A stretch of DNA of 64,000 nt from Tumebacillus_A lipolyticus (lineage in GTDB: Bacteria > Bacillota > Bacilli > Tumebacillales > Tumebacillaceae), in contig NZ_JBHUIO010000008.1 in the NCBI RefSeq assembly GCF_042682745.1, forward strand, positions 1 to 64,000, written 5' to 3'. The notes below the pieces were generated by a model. The model saw nothing but the letters and a program-made list of their open reading frames with translations. It did not search any database and was not told the DNA's origin. Of the stretch, positions 42,092-50,727 are shown piece after piece (the first letter of the stretch is position 1; each line of letters opens with the position of its first letter). Made by a program: the position numbers and the translations under genes.

Positions 42092-44296
42092 GAGTGTGAT
42101 TTTTACAGCTGTGCCAAACGGTACCAAAGTGCCGGGGGCAACCTCTTGCTTCGTTACATAGCCAAAACCGGTCGGGTCGATCTTCAGCTGCAAGAGCGAC
42201 AGCGTCTCGATCGCTTCTCGCAGCGATTTCCCCTTCAGGTCAGGCATTTTTACTTTGCCTTGGGCGCTGTCTTCCGAGCCGTAGTACAGCTTGACCACCG
42301 CACCCACCGGCACCTGTCCACTGCCCGCTTCCGGCCACTGACCGGTCACTTTCGCACCGTCGCCGACACCATCGAGCTTCAGCTTGTATTTCTCCGCTGT
42401 CTTCGCCGCCCCCTCCGCTGTCGAACCGACAAAGTCGGGCACATCGACGAACGCCTTTGGCGCCTCCGGCTGTTTAGGATCCTGCTGCACTTTGCTCGGA
42501 TCGGCCTGCTTGCCTGGCCCCTGATCGCTGAGATCAGCAGGCACTTGATAGTAGCGCAGCGCATTTTCCAACACGACTTTCCCCGAAGGCTCGGCAATGT
42601 AGGAGCCGTACATCAACGGCGCGTTCTGCGACGGCTGGTCGACCGTCACATAGACGAGGAACTTCGGTTTTTCCTTCGGTGCGAATCCGATGAAGGACAG
42701 CCGATACGCATCGCTTAAGTAACCGCCCTTCGGGTCGGGCACCTCGGCCGTCCCCGTCTTCCCCGCCACATGGTAGCCTTTGATGTAGCCGTGCGACTGC
42801 TCTTCGTTGGCGATCGTCTCTTCCATCACGTCGCGAACGGTGCTGATCGTCTCTTCGCTGGCAACTTCGGTCAGCACGTTCGGCTTGACTTCACGCGTAG
42901 TCGCTCCCGTCTTCTGGTCGCGAAACTCCTTGACCACGTGCGGCTGATACACTTTGCCTCCGTTGGCGATCGCCATCATCGCAGCCACCTGCTGCATCGG
43001 AGTGACCGAAACGCCCTGCCCGAACGAGGTGGACGCCAAGTCTACATCGCGCATCTTCTCCACATTAAACAGGGTGGACTGCTCTTCGCCCGGCAGATCG
43101 ATCCCCGTCTTCTTGTCAAAGCCGAAGTCGTACAGATAGCGGTACAGCGCTTCTTTGCCCAACTTCTGGCCGATTTTGACAAAACCGACGTTCGAGGAGA
43201 CGTACACGCCTTTGCGATAATCGATCTCGCCCCAGCCGATTTTGTTCCAGTCGGAGAACTTCTCACCGCCGACGAGGATCGAGCCCGATTGAAACTTTTC
43301 ATTCAGGTCGAGCTTGTGCTCAGCCAAGGCTGCGGTCAGCACGAACGACTTAAAGGTGGAGCCTGGCTCGAACGCGCGCAACGCCCAGTTGTTCCAGAGC
43401 GATTCTGGCTCTGCCTTCGCATATTCGGCCGGGTTGTAGGTCGGCCGATTGCCAAGCGCTAAAATCTCCCCGTTGTTCGGGTCTGCCACGATGATCGATG
43501 CATGCTTCGGCTTGTATTTGGTGACGATGTTGTCCAGTTCCTCTTCGACAAAATGCTGAATCATCGAATCGATCGTCAGCACCAGATCTTCACCGTCGAC
43601 AGCCTGCTTGGTGATCTCCGGCTGATAGCTCGGCAGCGGGTTGCCATCACGGTCGGTGTAAAACACCCGCTCCCCCGCTTTGCCGGTCAAGTATTCGTTG
43701 TAGAACGATTCGACGCCCGCAAGGCCCGTCTCTTGACGCGCCTCCTCGTTGACACCGAAGTAGCCGAGCACATGGGAAGCAAAATTCCCGTTGGGGTAGC
43801 GCCGAATATCTTTGCGAATGGTGGAGATGCCGCGCATCTTCTTCTGCTTGTGCATCTCTTCGATCGCATCATGAACGGAAGAGTCGACCTTCATCCCTTT
43901 CGGACCGATGCCGACCGCAGCCGTCTTCTCGGCCGCATGTTTGGCCGGGTCGATATACTCCATCAGCTCCGCCTCGGTCATGCCGACCAGAGGCGAGAGA
44001 AACTGCGCGTACATCTCCGGCGTCTCTTCCCATTCTGTCATCGTCTTCGTGTTGACCGAGACGCTGATCTCGTAAGCGACGCCGGTGAGCGCCAATTTGT
44101 TGCCGTCGCGGTCATAGATCGTGCCGCGCAGCCCTGGAACTTTCTCTGTCGACTGAATCCAGTCTTCCGCGCGCTGCGACAGATCGTCCGCTTGAGCGAC
44201 TTGGATGTACATCAGCCGAAATGCAAGCGTGAGCATGCCGGCAAACAGACCGAACCGCAGCAGCCGCACCCGCTTTTTAAAAACCGGCTCGCTCAT
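42077..44296 (-). CDS. pbpB: PBP2B, essential division transpeptidase with two PASTA domains
   Basis: A 739-aa class B PBP: short cytoplasmic tail (KKRVRLLRF), one membrane helix, dimer domain, and transpeptidase domain with EPGSTFK, SSNVGFVKIG and GKTGTAEV. A Lys/Gln/Pro linker (about 590-615) leads into two PASTA domains (about 620-680 and 685-739). It crosslinks septal peptidoglycan with an FtsW-type SEDS partner. Its ATG shares one base with the ftsL stop. Confidence 0.95.
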   Translation of the reverse strand: MSEPVFKKRVRLLRFGLFAGMLTLAFRLMYIQVAQADDLSQRAEDWIQSTEKVPGLRGTIYDRDGNKLALTGVAYEISVSVNTKTMTEWEETPEMYAQFLSPLVGMTEAELMEYIDPAKHAAEKTAAVGIGPKGMKVDSSVHDAIEEMHKQKKMRGISTIRKDIRRYPNGNFASHVLGYFGVNEEARQETGLAGVESFYNEYLTGKAGERVFYTDRDGNPLPSYQPEITKQAVDGEDLVLTIDSMIQHFVEEELDNIVTKYKPKHASIIVADPNNGEILALGNRPTYNPAEYAKAEPESLWNNWALRAFEPGSTFKSFVLTAALAEHKLDLNEKFQSGSILVGGEKFSDWNKIGWGEIDYRKGVYVSSNVGFVKIGQKLGKEALYRYLYDFGFDKKTGIDLPGEEQSTLFNVEKMRDVDLASTSFGQGVSVTPMQQVAAMMAIANGGKVYQPHVVKEFRDQKTGATTREVKPNVLTEVASEETISTVRDVMEETIANEEQSHGYIKGYHVAGKTGTAEVPDPKGGYLSDAYRLSFIGFAPKEKPKFLVYVTVDQPSQNAPLMYGSYIAEPSGKVVLENALRYYQVPADLSDQGPGKQADPSKVQQDPKQPEAPKAFVDVPDFVGSTAEGAAKTAEKYKLKLDGVGDGAKVTGQWPEAGSGQVPVGAVVKLYYGSEDSAQGKVKMPDLKGKSLREAIETLSLLQLKIDPTGFGYVTKQEVAPGTLVPFGTAVKITLSPQS

Positions 44297-44682
44297 CAGT
44301 TGCGGCTCCCCGGCAGCAAGATCAGATTGTCATCTCCGACCATCTTCATCCCGAGCTTGTTCGATGCATATCCTTTGATGCGCTCCGGCGATTCCAATTC
44401 CAGCATCTGCTGCTCCAGCTTCAGCTGTTCATCCTTTAGCGTCTGCAGCTCGCCTTTTTGCTTCTCCACCGCGTAGTTGATGTCGACCATCGACGCATAG
44501 CGCGAGACGAGTCCGAGCGCGACGACGATACAGACCAAGATGGTCCCCAACCACTTCAACTTTTCTTTCGCTTCCTGTTTCGATCTTTCCGAGCGGGGAG
44601 CGACTCCCGTCTTCGGTTTCACTTGCACCGTCTCTTGCTGTTTGGGCAAAGGACGCGCGAGATTATCTCGGTACATCGACAT
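44296..44682 (-). CDS. ftsL: FtsL, division coiled-coil membrane protein
   Basis: A 128-aa bitopic protein: basic cytoplasmic region (1-48), one membrane helix (about 50-70), and an extracellular leucine-zipper-like coiled coil (75-105) ending in a GYASNKLGMKMV segment common to FtsL. It forms a complex with FtsQ/DivIB and DivIC. ATG 44682 is preferred for AAGGGAG; the longer frame has no site. Located between rsmH and pbpB, the invariant position. Confidence 0.92.
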   Translation of the reverse strand: MSMYRDNLARPLPKQQETVQVKPKTGVAPRSERSKQEAKEKLKWLGTILVCIVVALGLVSRYASMVDINYAVEKQKGELQTLKDEQLKLEQQMLELESPERIKGYASNKLGMKMVGDDNLILLPGSRN

Positions 44683-44718
44683 CTTGATGACTCCCTTCTC
44701 TTCTCCCAATCGACCCGT

Positions 44719-45666
44719 CTAGAGTTTCTCGGCGATCCGTAATTTGGCAGAGCGCGCCCGAGGGTTGTGCGCCAGTTCCTCTTCAGAAGGCAGGATCGGC
44801 TTGCGGCTGACCAGCTTCACCTTCGGTTCATTGTTGCATTGGCAGATCGGTAGCTGCGGCGGGCAGATGCACCCTTTTGCCGCATCCTGCAACGCGAGTT
44901 TCGCGATGCGATCCTCAAGCGAATGGAAGGTGATGATCGCAACGCGGCCACCCGGATTCAACACCCGAATCGCCTGCTGAATCGCTTCGGCAAACACGTT
45001 CAGCTCATCGTTGACCGCAATGCGGATCGCTTGAAACGTCCGCTTGGCCGGATGTGGACCTTCGCGGCGGGCGCCGGCAGGAATGGCCGCCTTGATGATC
45101 TCGACCAGCTGTCCGGTCGTCTCGATCGATCCTTTTGCTCGCTCGCGAACGATAAATTCTGCGATGCGCTTCGACCATTTCTCTTCCGCATATTCGAACA
45201 AAATCTTTGACAGTTCATCTTGGCTATACGAATTCACAAGATCATGCGCGGTAAACGGTTGTGTCTTGTCCATGCGCATGTCCAGCGGTGCGTCGTGTTG
45301 GTAAGAAAAACCACGCTCTCCCTCGTCCAGCTGCGGCGAGGAGACGCCGAGATCAAAAAGCACCCCGTCCACGCCGGACAGACCTTGCTCCTGTACGATC
45401 TCCTCTAATCGGCGAAAATTCGAGTGGACGATCGTGAAGCGGTCGCCGTACGGCGCGAGCACTTTTTCAGCATTGGCGATGGCGGTCAGGTCTTGGTCGA
45501 TCGCGATCAGGCGACCAGTCGGCGAACTGGTCTGCAAGATGCGCCCCGAATGTCCCGCTCCACCGAGCGTGCAATCTACATAGATATGGTTAGGCTTCGG
45601 TTGCAAAGCCTCCACAGCCTCATTGGCAAAAACGGATACATGATGAAATGTGGTTTCTTCTGTCAT
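44719..45666 (-). CDS. rsmH: RsmH, 16S rRNA m4C1402 methyltransferase
   Basis: A 315-aa SAM-dependent methyltransferase (MraW). YVDCTLGGAGHSG is the SAM motif I, and GVLFDLGVSSPQLDEGERGFSY, LDMRMD and RTFQAIRIAVNDEL are family signatures. ATG 45666 is used because the upstream GTG (45681) overlaps the GAGGTGG ribosome site. Second gene of the dcw cluster. Confidence 0.96.
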   Translation of the reverse strand: MTEETTFHHVSVFANEAVEALQPKPNHIYVDCTLGGAGHSGRILQTSSPTGRLIAIDQDLTAIANAEKVLAPYGDRFTIVHSNFRRLEEIVQEQGLSGVDGVLFDLGVSSPQLDEGERGFSYQHDAPLDMRMDKTQPFTAHDLVNSYSQDELSKILFEYAEEKWSKRIAEFIVRERAKGSIETTGQLVEIIKAAIPAGARREGPHPAKRTFQAIRIAVNDELNVFAEAIQQAIRVLNPGGRVAIITFHSLEDRIAKLALQDAAKGCICPPQLPICQCNNEPKVKLVSRKPILPSEEELAHNPRARSAKLRIAEKL

Positions 45667-45711
45667 GGGAATGCTATCCACCTCTGTTCTAACAATGGTG
45701 ATGTGTCGTGA

Positions 45712-46143
45712 TTACAGATCTAAATCTACAAGTTTTTCTGCAATTTCCCCGAACGTATCGGCTGCGTGTTCCGCGTACGCTTCCCACACCTCTTTCGCCC
45801 AAATCTCCACCCGGCCTGAGACGCCGATCACGACACAGTCGCGATGCAGCTTCGCATATTCGCGCAGGTTGGGCGGAATGTTGGCACGCCCTTGCTTGTC
45901 AAGGTCGCACTCGGTCGCACCCGAAAAGAAAAAACGGGAAAAGGCGCGTGCATCCGCTCTGGTAAATGGAAGACTTTTCAACTTCGACTCTATCGTCTCC
46001 CACTCACTTCTTGGGTATACGAACAGACAGTTGTCCAATCCTCGGGTGATCACAAACGACGCACCAAGTCCTTCCCGAAACTTAGCCGGGACGATCAATC
46101 GTCCTTTTTCGTCGATGCTGTGTTGAAATTCACCCATGAACAT
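45712..46143 (-). CDS. mraZ: MraZ, dcw-cluster transcriptional regulator
   Basis: A 143-aa protein of two AbrB-like MraZ domains. FMGEFQHSIDEKGRLIVPAK and the second half ATECDLDKQGRANIPPNLRE each carry the DxxGR signature. MraZ binds repeats in front of its own operon; AAGTGG repeats at 46155-46200 are the likely operator. GTGGGTGA serves as ribosome site and is itself one of the repeats. Confidence 0.96.
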   Translation of the reverse strand: MFMGEFQHSIDEKGRLIVPAKFREGLGASFVITRGLDNCLFVYPRSEWETIESKLKSLPFTRADARAFSRFFFSGATECDLDKQGRANIPPNLREYAKLHRDCVVIGVSGRVEIWAKEVWEAYAEHAADTFGEIAEKLVDLDL

Positions 46144-46154
46144 GGTCTGTTCAC

Positions 46155-46200
46155 CCACTTTACGGATAGATACTCCACTTTCCCCCACTTCCCACCACTT
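46155..46200 (-). promoter_or_regulatory. MraZ operator repeats
   Basis: On the minus strand AAGTGG occurs at 46195-46200, 46185-46190 and 46175-46180, exactly 10 bp apart, with a fourth at 46155-46160, 20 bp further on. This is the spaced TGG-repeat pattern known for MraZ boxes and lies 12-57 bp upstream of mraZ. A perfect TTGACA lies upstream near 46270, but no clear -10 was found. Confidence 0.85.
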
Positions 46201-46348
46201 CGACGTATATTCTGTCCACCATATAGAAATCCTTCCTTCGCCAGTGCCAGATTGGCATGATTTTTGCCTTGTCAACAAAAATGATTCTCTAGTCGCACGA
46301 ACATACTTTCGAGTTTTATGACCTGAGGTTGACGAACAGATGCGAACA

Positions 46349-46404
46349 GAAAAAATGGAGCATCGCAGGAGACGATAGTTCGTCTCATCCCACGATGCTC
46401 CATT
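46349..46404 (-). terminator. terminator of namA
   Basis: On the minus strand AATGGAGCATCG pairs with CGATGCTCCATT; an inner AGACGA/TCGTCT stem is present and TTTTTTC follows. Confidence 0.85.
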
Positions 46405-46407
46405 CGA

Positions 46408-47427
46408 TTAAAAAGCTCTGCTGTATACGTTCGGAAGCTCAAGTTCTGCCCGAAGCTCCAGCGCCGCCGATTTGGCATAATGCGGGTTGCGCAGCAGCTC
46501 CCGACCGATGGCGATCAGATCGGCGCGCTCGTTTCGCACCGCCTCTTCTGCCAGAGCCGGATGTTCGAGGATGCCGACTGCGATCGTCGGGATGTTCGCG
46601 CCGCGTCTGATCGCTTCTGCAAAGGACAGCTGATAGCCAGGATAGATCGCAGGTGGTGCTTCCGGCAACGATCCACCCGAGGAGACGTCGACCAGATCGA
46701 CACCCGCCGCCTTGAAGTGCTTCACCATCTCGATCATCTCGTCCAGCGAGTACCCTTCTTCCGAATACTCCACCGCCGACACGCGCATCAGCAGAGGCAT
46801 CTCCTCCGGTATCACCGCCTTGATCGCAGCGATGACCTCCTTCGCGAAGCGCAGGCGATTCTCCATCGATCCGCCATACTCATCCTCGCGCTTGTTGGTG
46901 ATCGGCGAGAGAAACTGGTGGATCAGATACCCGTGCGCACCGTGGATCTCCACCGCATCAAACCCTGCCGTCACCGCCCGCTCCGCAGCTTGGCGAAACT
47001 TTTCCACGATCTCGGCGATCTCGCCGCGGCTCAACGCGTGCGGCGTTTGGTAGCGCTCGAAGCGCGTATAGGCGGAAGGGGCAACATTTTGCTCCGGCGT
47101 CTCCGCTTTCGTCCCGGCGTGTGCCAGTTGGATCGCCATCTTCGCTCCATAGCTTTTGCCAAAGTCGACGATGCCTTTCAGCCCGGCGATGTGCTGGTCC
47201 GACCAGATGCCCACATCGCGCGTGGAGATCCGCCCGCGCGCCTCGACGCCAGACGCTTCGATCATCACCAACCCCACCCCGCCGATCGCGCGCGCTCCGT
47301 AGTGCACAAAGTGCCACGGTGTCACCGTTCCGTCCTCTTGCGCCTGATACTGGCACATCGGGGACATCATGATTCTATTTTTAATTTCCAGCCCTTTTAT
47401 CGTATATGAGTCGAACAAACCTGCCAT
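46408..47427 (-). CDS. namA: NamA/YqjM, Old Yellow Enzyme family NADPH dehydrogenase
   Basis: A 339-aa FMN flavoprotein that reduces activated C=C bonds (enones, nitro compounds). The YqjM-type N-terminus MSPMCQYQA places the Cys that tunes the flavin. HGAHGYLIHQFLSP and TNKREDEYGGSMENRLRF are the active-site and FMN regions. GAGAGGGG precedes the ATG. It is divergent from an HxlR regulator, as often found for electrophile-responsive oxidoreductases. Confidence 0.95.
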   Translation of the reverse strand: MAGLFDSYTIKGLEIKNRIMMSPMCQYQAQEDGTVTPWHFVHYGARAIGGVGLVMIEASGVEARGRISTRDVGIWSDQHIAGLKGIVDFGKSYGAKMAIQLAHAGTKAETPEQNVAPSAYTRFERYQTPHALSRGEIAEIVEKFRQAAERAVTAGFDAVEIHGAHGYLIHQFLSPITNKREDEYGGSMENRLRFAKEVIAAIKAVIPEEMPLLMRVSAVEYSEEGYSLDEMIEMVKHFKAAGVDLVDVSSGGSLPEAPPAIYPGYQLSFAEAIRRGANIPTIAVGILEHPALAEEAVRNERADLIAIGRELLRNPHYAKSAALELRAELELPNVYSRAF

Positions 47428-47575
47428 TTGCCAAACCCCTCTCTGATTGGTACTCTATACCTAAGACAAAAATAGCAAAATAACTTTTCTAAGTAAAGTA
47501 ACATTTTTTTAGATAGTACACTGTCTTTCGTGCTATACTACTCCATATACTACACAAAAAAGAAGGTGGGGAACG

Positions 47576-47908
47576 ATGGCACAGGAACAAAATGACTGTT
47601 GCCCAATCGAAGTGACCCTCGGTATTATCGGCAAAAAGTGGACCGTTCTTATCATCCGCGAGCTTTTTGACGGCAAAAAGCGATTTTCCGAAATCTCAGC
47701 CAGCCTGCCGATCTCATCGAAGCTGTTGACCGAACGACTCAAAGAATTAGAAGAGCACGGAATCATCAACAGGACCCTCTTCCCAGAGATTCCGCCGCGC
47801 GTTGAATACACCCTTACCGAGAGTGGCAAGACGCTCTCAACCGTTCTGGACGCCCTGCGAAATTGGGGAGCCAGCCACTATACTGCCCATTGTAACCAGG
47901 AAAAATAA
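47576..47908 (+). CDS. HxlR-family transcriptional regulator, probable redox sensor
   Basis: A 110-aa winged-helix protein of the HxlR/DUF24 family. GIIGKKWTVLIIRELFDGKKRFSEI and LLTERLKELEEHGII form the DNA-binding domain. Adjacent Cys8 and Cys9 (NDCCPIE) match the sensing-Cys position in YodB/HypR-type repressors that respond to quinones, diamide or aldehydes. It is divergent from namA across about 150 bp, so namA is its likely target. Confidence 0.93.
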   Translation: MAQEQNDCCPIEVTLGIIGKKWTVLIIRELFDGKKRFSEISASLPISSKLLTERLKELEEHGIINRTLFPEIPPRVEYTLTESGKTLSTVLDALRNWGASHYTAHCNQEK

Positions 47909-47917
47909 CGCGCAATG

Positions 47918-47953
47918 ACCCGTTGTCTGCAATCGCCAGGCAGCGGGTTTTTT
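47918..47953 (+). terminator. terminator of the HxlR gene
   Basis: ACCCGTTGTCTG and CAGGCAGCGGGT form a stem with two G-U pairs followed by TTTTTTG. Confidence 0.8.
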
Positions 47954-48130
47954 GCTGGTTGATCGCCCATTTGATCGTATCGAGCACCGTTACCCGCAGC
48001 TTGAACTGCACTTTTTATCGAATGCCTTGCAAAATTTCCCCGACAGCAAAGCGCTGCCGGCAGATTCGGAGAGGTAAAAAAATCCTGTTTGCCGAACTTA
48101 ACAACAACGAATAGAAAAGGTGGGAATCGC

Positions 48131-49321
48131 ATGACGATTGAGATTCGCCCGATCCAAGATCAGGAGTGGGAGCGCTATTGTCTGATCCGTTCTGAGTCGT
48201 ATCACCAGCTCAGCCCGGAACAGGCGCTGTCGCTCCGCAGTCGAACCAACTTAGCCGACACGCGCTGCCTGTTTGTCGACGGGGAGATGCAGATGACAGG
48301 ACGTCTCTACCCATTCACACAATATCTACATGGTCGCGCACTGCCGATGGGCGGCATCGCGGCGATCGCCTGTCAGCTGGAAGCGCGCGGGCAAGGCCAT
48401 GTCCGGGCCTTGCTCTCCGCCCTGCTGCACGAGATGAGAGAACAGGGAATCCCCGTCTCCTGTCTGCACCCGAGCACCTATGAGCTGTATCGCAAGTTCG
48501 GCTATGAGATCGCCTGTGAAAAAAGGCATTTTAAGCTCCCTTTCCAAACGAAGCTGCTCTCACAAGCGCCCGACAAGGCGGACGGACGTGCCGTTCGCGG
48601 CGGTGAGGAAGATCACAGCACGCTAAAAAAACTTTATGAGCGCCACGCGAGCGAACAGAACGGCTACCTCAAGCGCCGAGATGAGGAGTGGCTCAAGATC
48701 TTGGACAACCCGTTCACGCAAACGAAACCGCGCATCTACCTCTGGCTCGATCAGCAAGAACAGCCACAGGGCTACCTGATCCTGCAACAGCAGGAGGAAC
48801 AACAGCTTGAGATCACCGAGCTGATCGCTTTGACCGGCGCTGCCCTTCGCGGGCTCCTGTCCTTGCTGGAGCGCGACAATCTGCTCAGCTCTTGGGAGTG
48901 GGAGACGAATCTCGACTCGATTCTGCCCTCGTTGCTCCACGACCCCAAGCAAATGGAGTCGAAGTCGGTCAACTGGTTTATGGCGCGCATCGTCGATGTG
49001 AGTCGCGCGTGGGAGATCACTTCCCCAGCAGCGAAGATCGGCAAGATCAACCTGCAGGTCATCGATTCGTTTGCACCGTGGAACGAAGGTATCTGGCAGG
49101 TGTCGGTGCAACAGCCTGGGGAGGCGGCAGTATCTGCCACCGACAGCAGTCCATGCGCCAGTGCTGACATCGGGACTTGGACGCAAATTTTCTACGGCTA
49201 TCTTTCGATCGATCAAGCACTATTTCTCGGGAAATTATCGCTGCATGACCCGGAACAGCTTCCCTTTCTGCGCAGTTTGTGGGCAACCGCTCAGCAACCG
49301 ATGCTGATCGACTATTTCTAA
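48131..49321 (+). CDS. Eis-like GNAT N-acetyltransferase with SCP2-type C-terminal domain
   Basis: A 396-aa protein of the Eis family. The N-terminal GNAT domain includes GGIAAIACQLEARGQGHVRA (acetyl-CoA loop, R/GxxG region). A second GNAT-like domain (about 165-290) and an SCP2-like domain (about 295-396) follow. It ends in LIDYF, with the C-terminal carboxylate in the place where Eis uses it as catalytic base. Such enzymes acetylate amines, including aminoglycosides; the natural substrate here is unknown. ATG 48131 has AAGGTGG upstream. Confidence 0.9.
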   Translation: MTIEIRPIQDQEWERYCLIRSESYHQLSPEQALSLRSRTNLADTRCLFVDGEMQMTGRLYPFTQYLHGRALPMGGIAAIACQLEARGQGHVRALLSALLHEMREQGIPVSCLHPSTYELYRKFGYEIACEKRHFKLPFQTKLLSQAPDKADGRAVRGGEEDHSTLKKLYERHASEQNGYLKRRDEEWLKILDNPFTQTKPRIYLWLDQQEQPQGYLILQQQEEQQLEITELIALTGAALRGLLSLLERDNLLSSWEWETNLDSILPSLLHDPKQMESKSVNWFMARIVDVSRAWEITSPAAKIGKINLQVIDSFAPWNEGIWQVSVQQPGEAAVSATDSSPCASADIGTWTQIFYGYLSIDQALFLGKLSLHDPEQLPFLRSLWATAQQPMLIDYF

Positions 49322-49330
49322 AGCATATCG

Positions 49331-49366
49331 AAAAGGGCAGGTCTCACGAGGAGGCCTGCCCTTTAT
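49331..49366 (+). terminator. terminator of the Eis-like gene
   Basis: AAAGGGCAGG / CCTGCCCTTT stem followed by ATTTGC; T-content is on both strands. Confidence 0.8.
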
Positions 49367-49564
49367 TTGCAAAAAAAGCGATCGACAAGCACGAATGCTC
49401 ATCGATCTCAATATGGGGTCACTTATAAATCGCAACGTTTACGATTTACATACGGTCATTATACAGTCCGTTTTCCGAGTTGTAAATAGCCAATCCTGAA
49501 TTTTATTCAGTATATAACCCGAGTGAAATTCAGGGTGATATTTTAAATAAATCGCAATTACTTG

Positions 49565-50533
49565 CTACAAATCTGCGCGAAACGCCTCGAACAACCTCTT
49601 CAACTCTAACGATGTCAATTCGAAGCGATTTGTTTCACATTTTTTGATAAAATTTTTGAGAAAAAGATTGTGCGGTACAGAAAGCCCCGCCGCTTCTGCG
49701 ATCTGCACGATAACACCGCACATCGCATCGATCTCTGTGCGACGACCGAGTCGCACATCTTGGAGCATCGAGGAGGTGTTTTCTGCCGTATGTCTGCACA
49801 CGTCGAGCACGCGCTCCATGCTGTCGCTCAGCTCAACTCCTGCAAGCTTCGCCACCGCTTCCGCCTCCTCCACCGCCGCCCGCATCAGCGGAAGCACATC
49901 TGGCTCGCGCAACAGCTGTCCATTTTTCACGCCGAGCAGCGCGGTAAACGGGTTGATTCCGATGTTGACCATCGCTTTGCGCCAGATTTCTCGCTGAATC
50001 TCGGCAGACGGCGTGATCACAGGCGCACAGCTGGCGAGCACATCTGCCCACCAGTCTGCCACCTCGCTCCCCGCTTCGATCGCGCCGATCACCGTCTGCC
50101 CTCGCCCTTTGTGCCAGACTTTCGCCTCCCCTTCTGCGATCGCGCCGTGCGTCGTCAGCGCCACCGCGATCTGCTCCTGCGCCACATCGCGCGCCAACGT
50201 CTGCGCATTGCCAAGCCCATTTTGCAAGGAGAGCACAGGCACTTTGCGGTTCAAGGCACCGATCTGCCGTGCAGCAGCCGCTGTGTCATAGCTTTTCACC
50301 GTCACGATCACACCGTGCGCCTCAGCTAGACGCTCGCTGCCCCCTGTCGTCGCCTCGACCGCCAGATGATGGGCTCTCCCCTCCAGATCCACATAGGTCA
50401 GCCCCTGCTCAGAGAACGCTTTTGCCTGCGCTTCCCGCCGACAGACCAGCAGGACATCATGTCCTGCGCTGGCCAAGAAAAATGCGAACAGCCTGCCGAT
50501 CGCACCTGGACCGATCACGCCAATTTTTTTCAT
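49565..50533 (-). CDS. panE: 2-dehydropantoate 2-reductase
   Basis: A 322-aa NADPH-dependent ketopantoate reductase (PanE/ApbA) of pantothenate synthesis. The Rossmann motif KKIGVIGPGAIGRLFA opens the protein. VKSYDTAAAA and LQNGLGN are the cofactor-loop motifs. REIWRKAMVNIGINP holds the catalytic Lys. ATG 50533 is chosen for AGGAGGAAGC. Paralogues of this family exist, so another ketoacid substrate is possible. Monocistronic. Confidence 0.92.
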   Translation of the reverse strand: MKKIGVIGPGAIGRLFAFFLASAGHDVLLVCRREAQAKAFSEQGLTYVDLEGRAHHLAVEATTGGSERLAEAHGVIVTVKSYDTAAAARQIGALNRKVPVLSLQNGLGNAQTLARDVAQEQIAVALTTHGAIAEGEAKVWHKGRGQTVIGAIEAGSEVADWWADVLASCAPVITPSAEIQREIWRKAMVNIGINPFTALLGVKNGQLLREPDVLPLMRAAVEEAEAVAKLAGVELSDSMERVLDVCRHTAENTSSMLQDVRLGRRTEIDAMCGVIVQIAEAAGLSVPHNLFLKNFIKKCETNRFELTSLELKRLFEAFRADL

Positions 50534-50727
50534 AAGCTTCCTCCTCAAACGATCGCTTCTATCTTCGATGCTAGCCAAAGACTGACAGGAGATCAAGCTT
50601 GGAGCGTCACCGATCGTCCCGTCCGCTCACTCGGCCGCCTGATTCCAAATTCACATCCACAGTTCATTAAAATATGGTAATCTATATAAAGGAAATCTCA
50701 CAAGACATTGTAACTGGGGGTTTGTGC

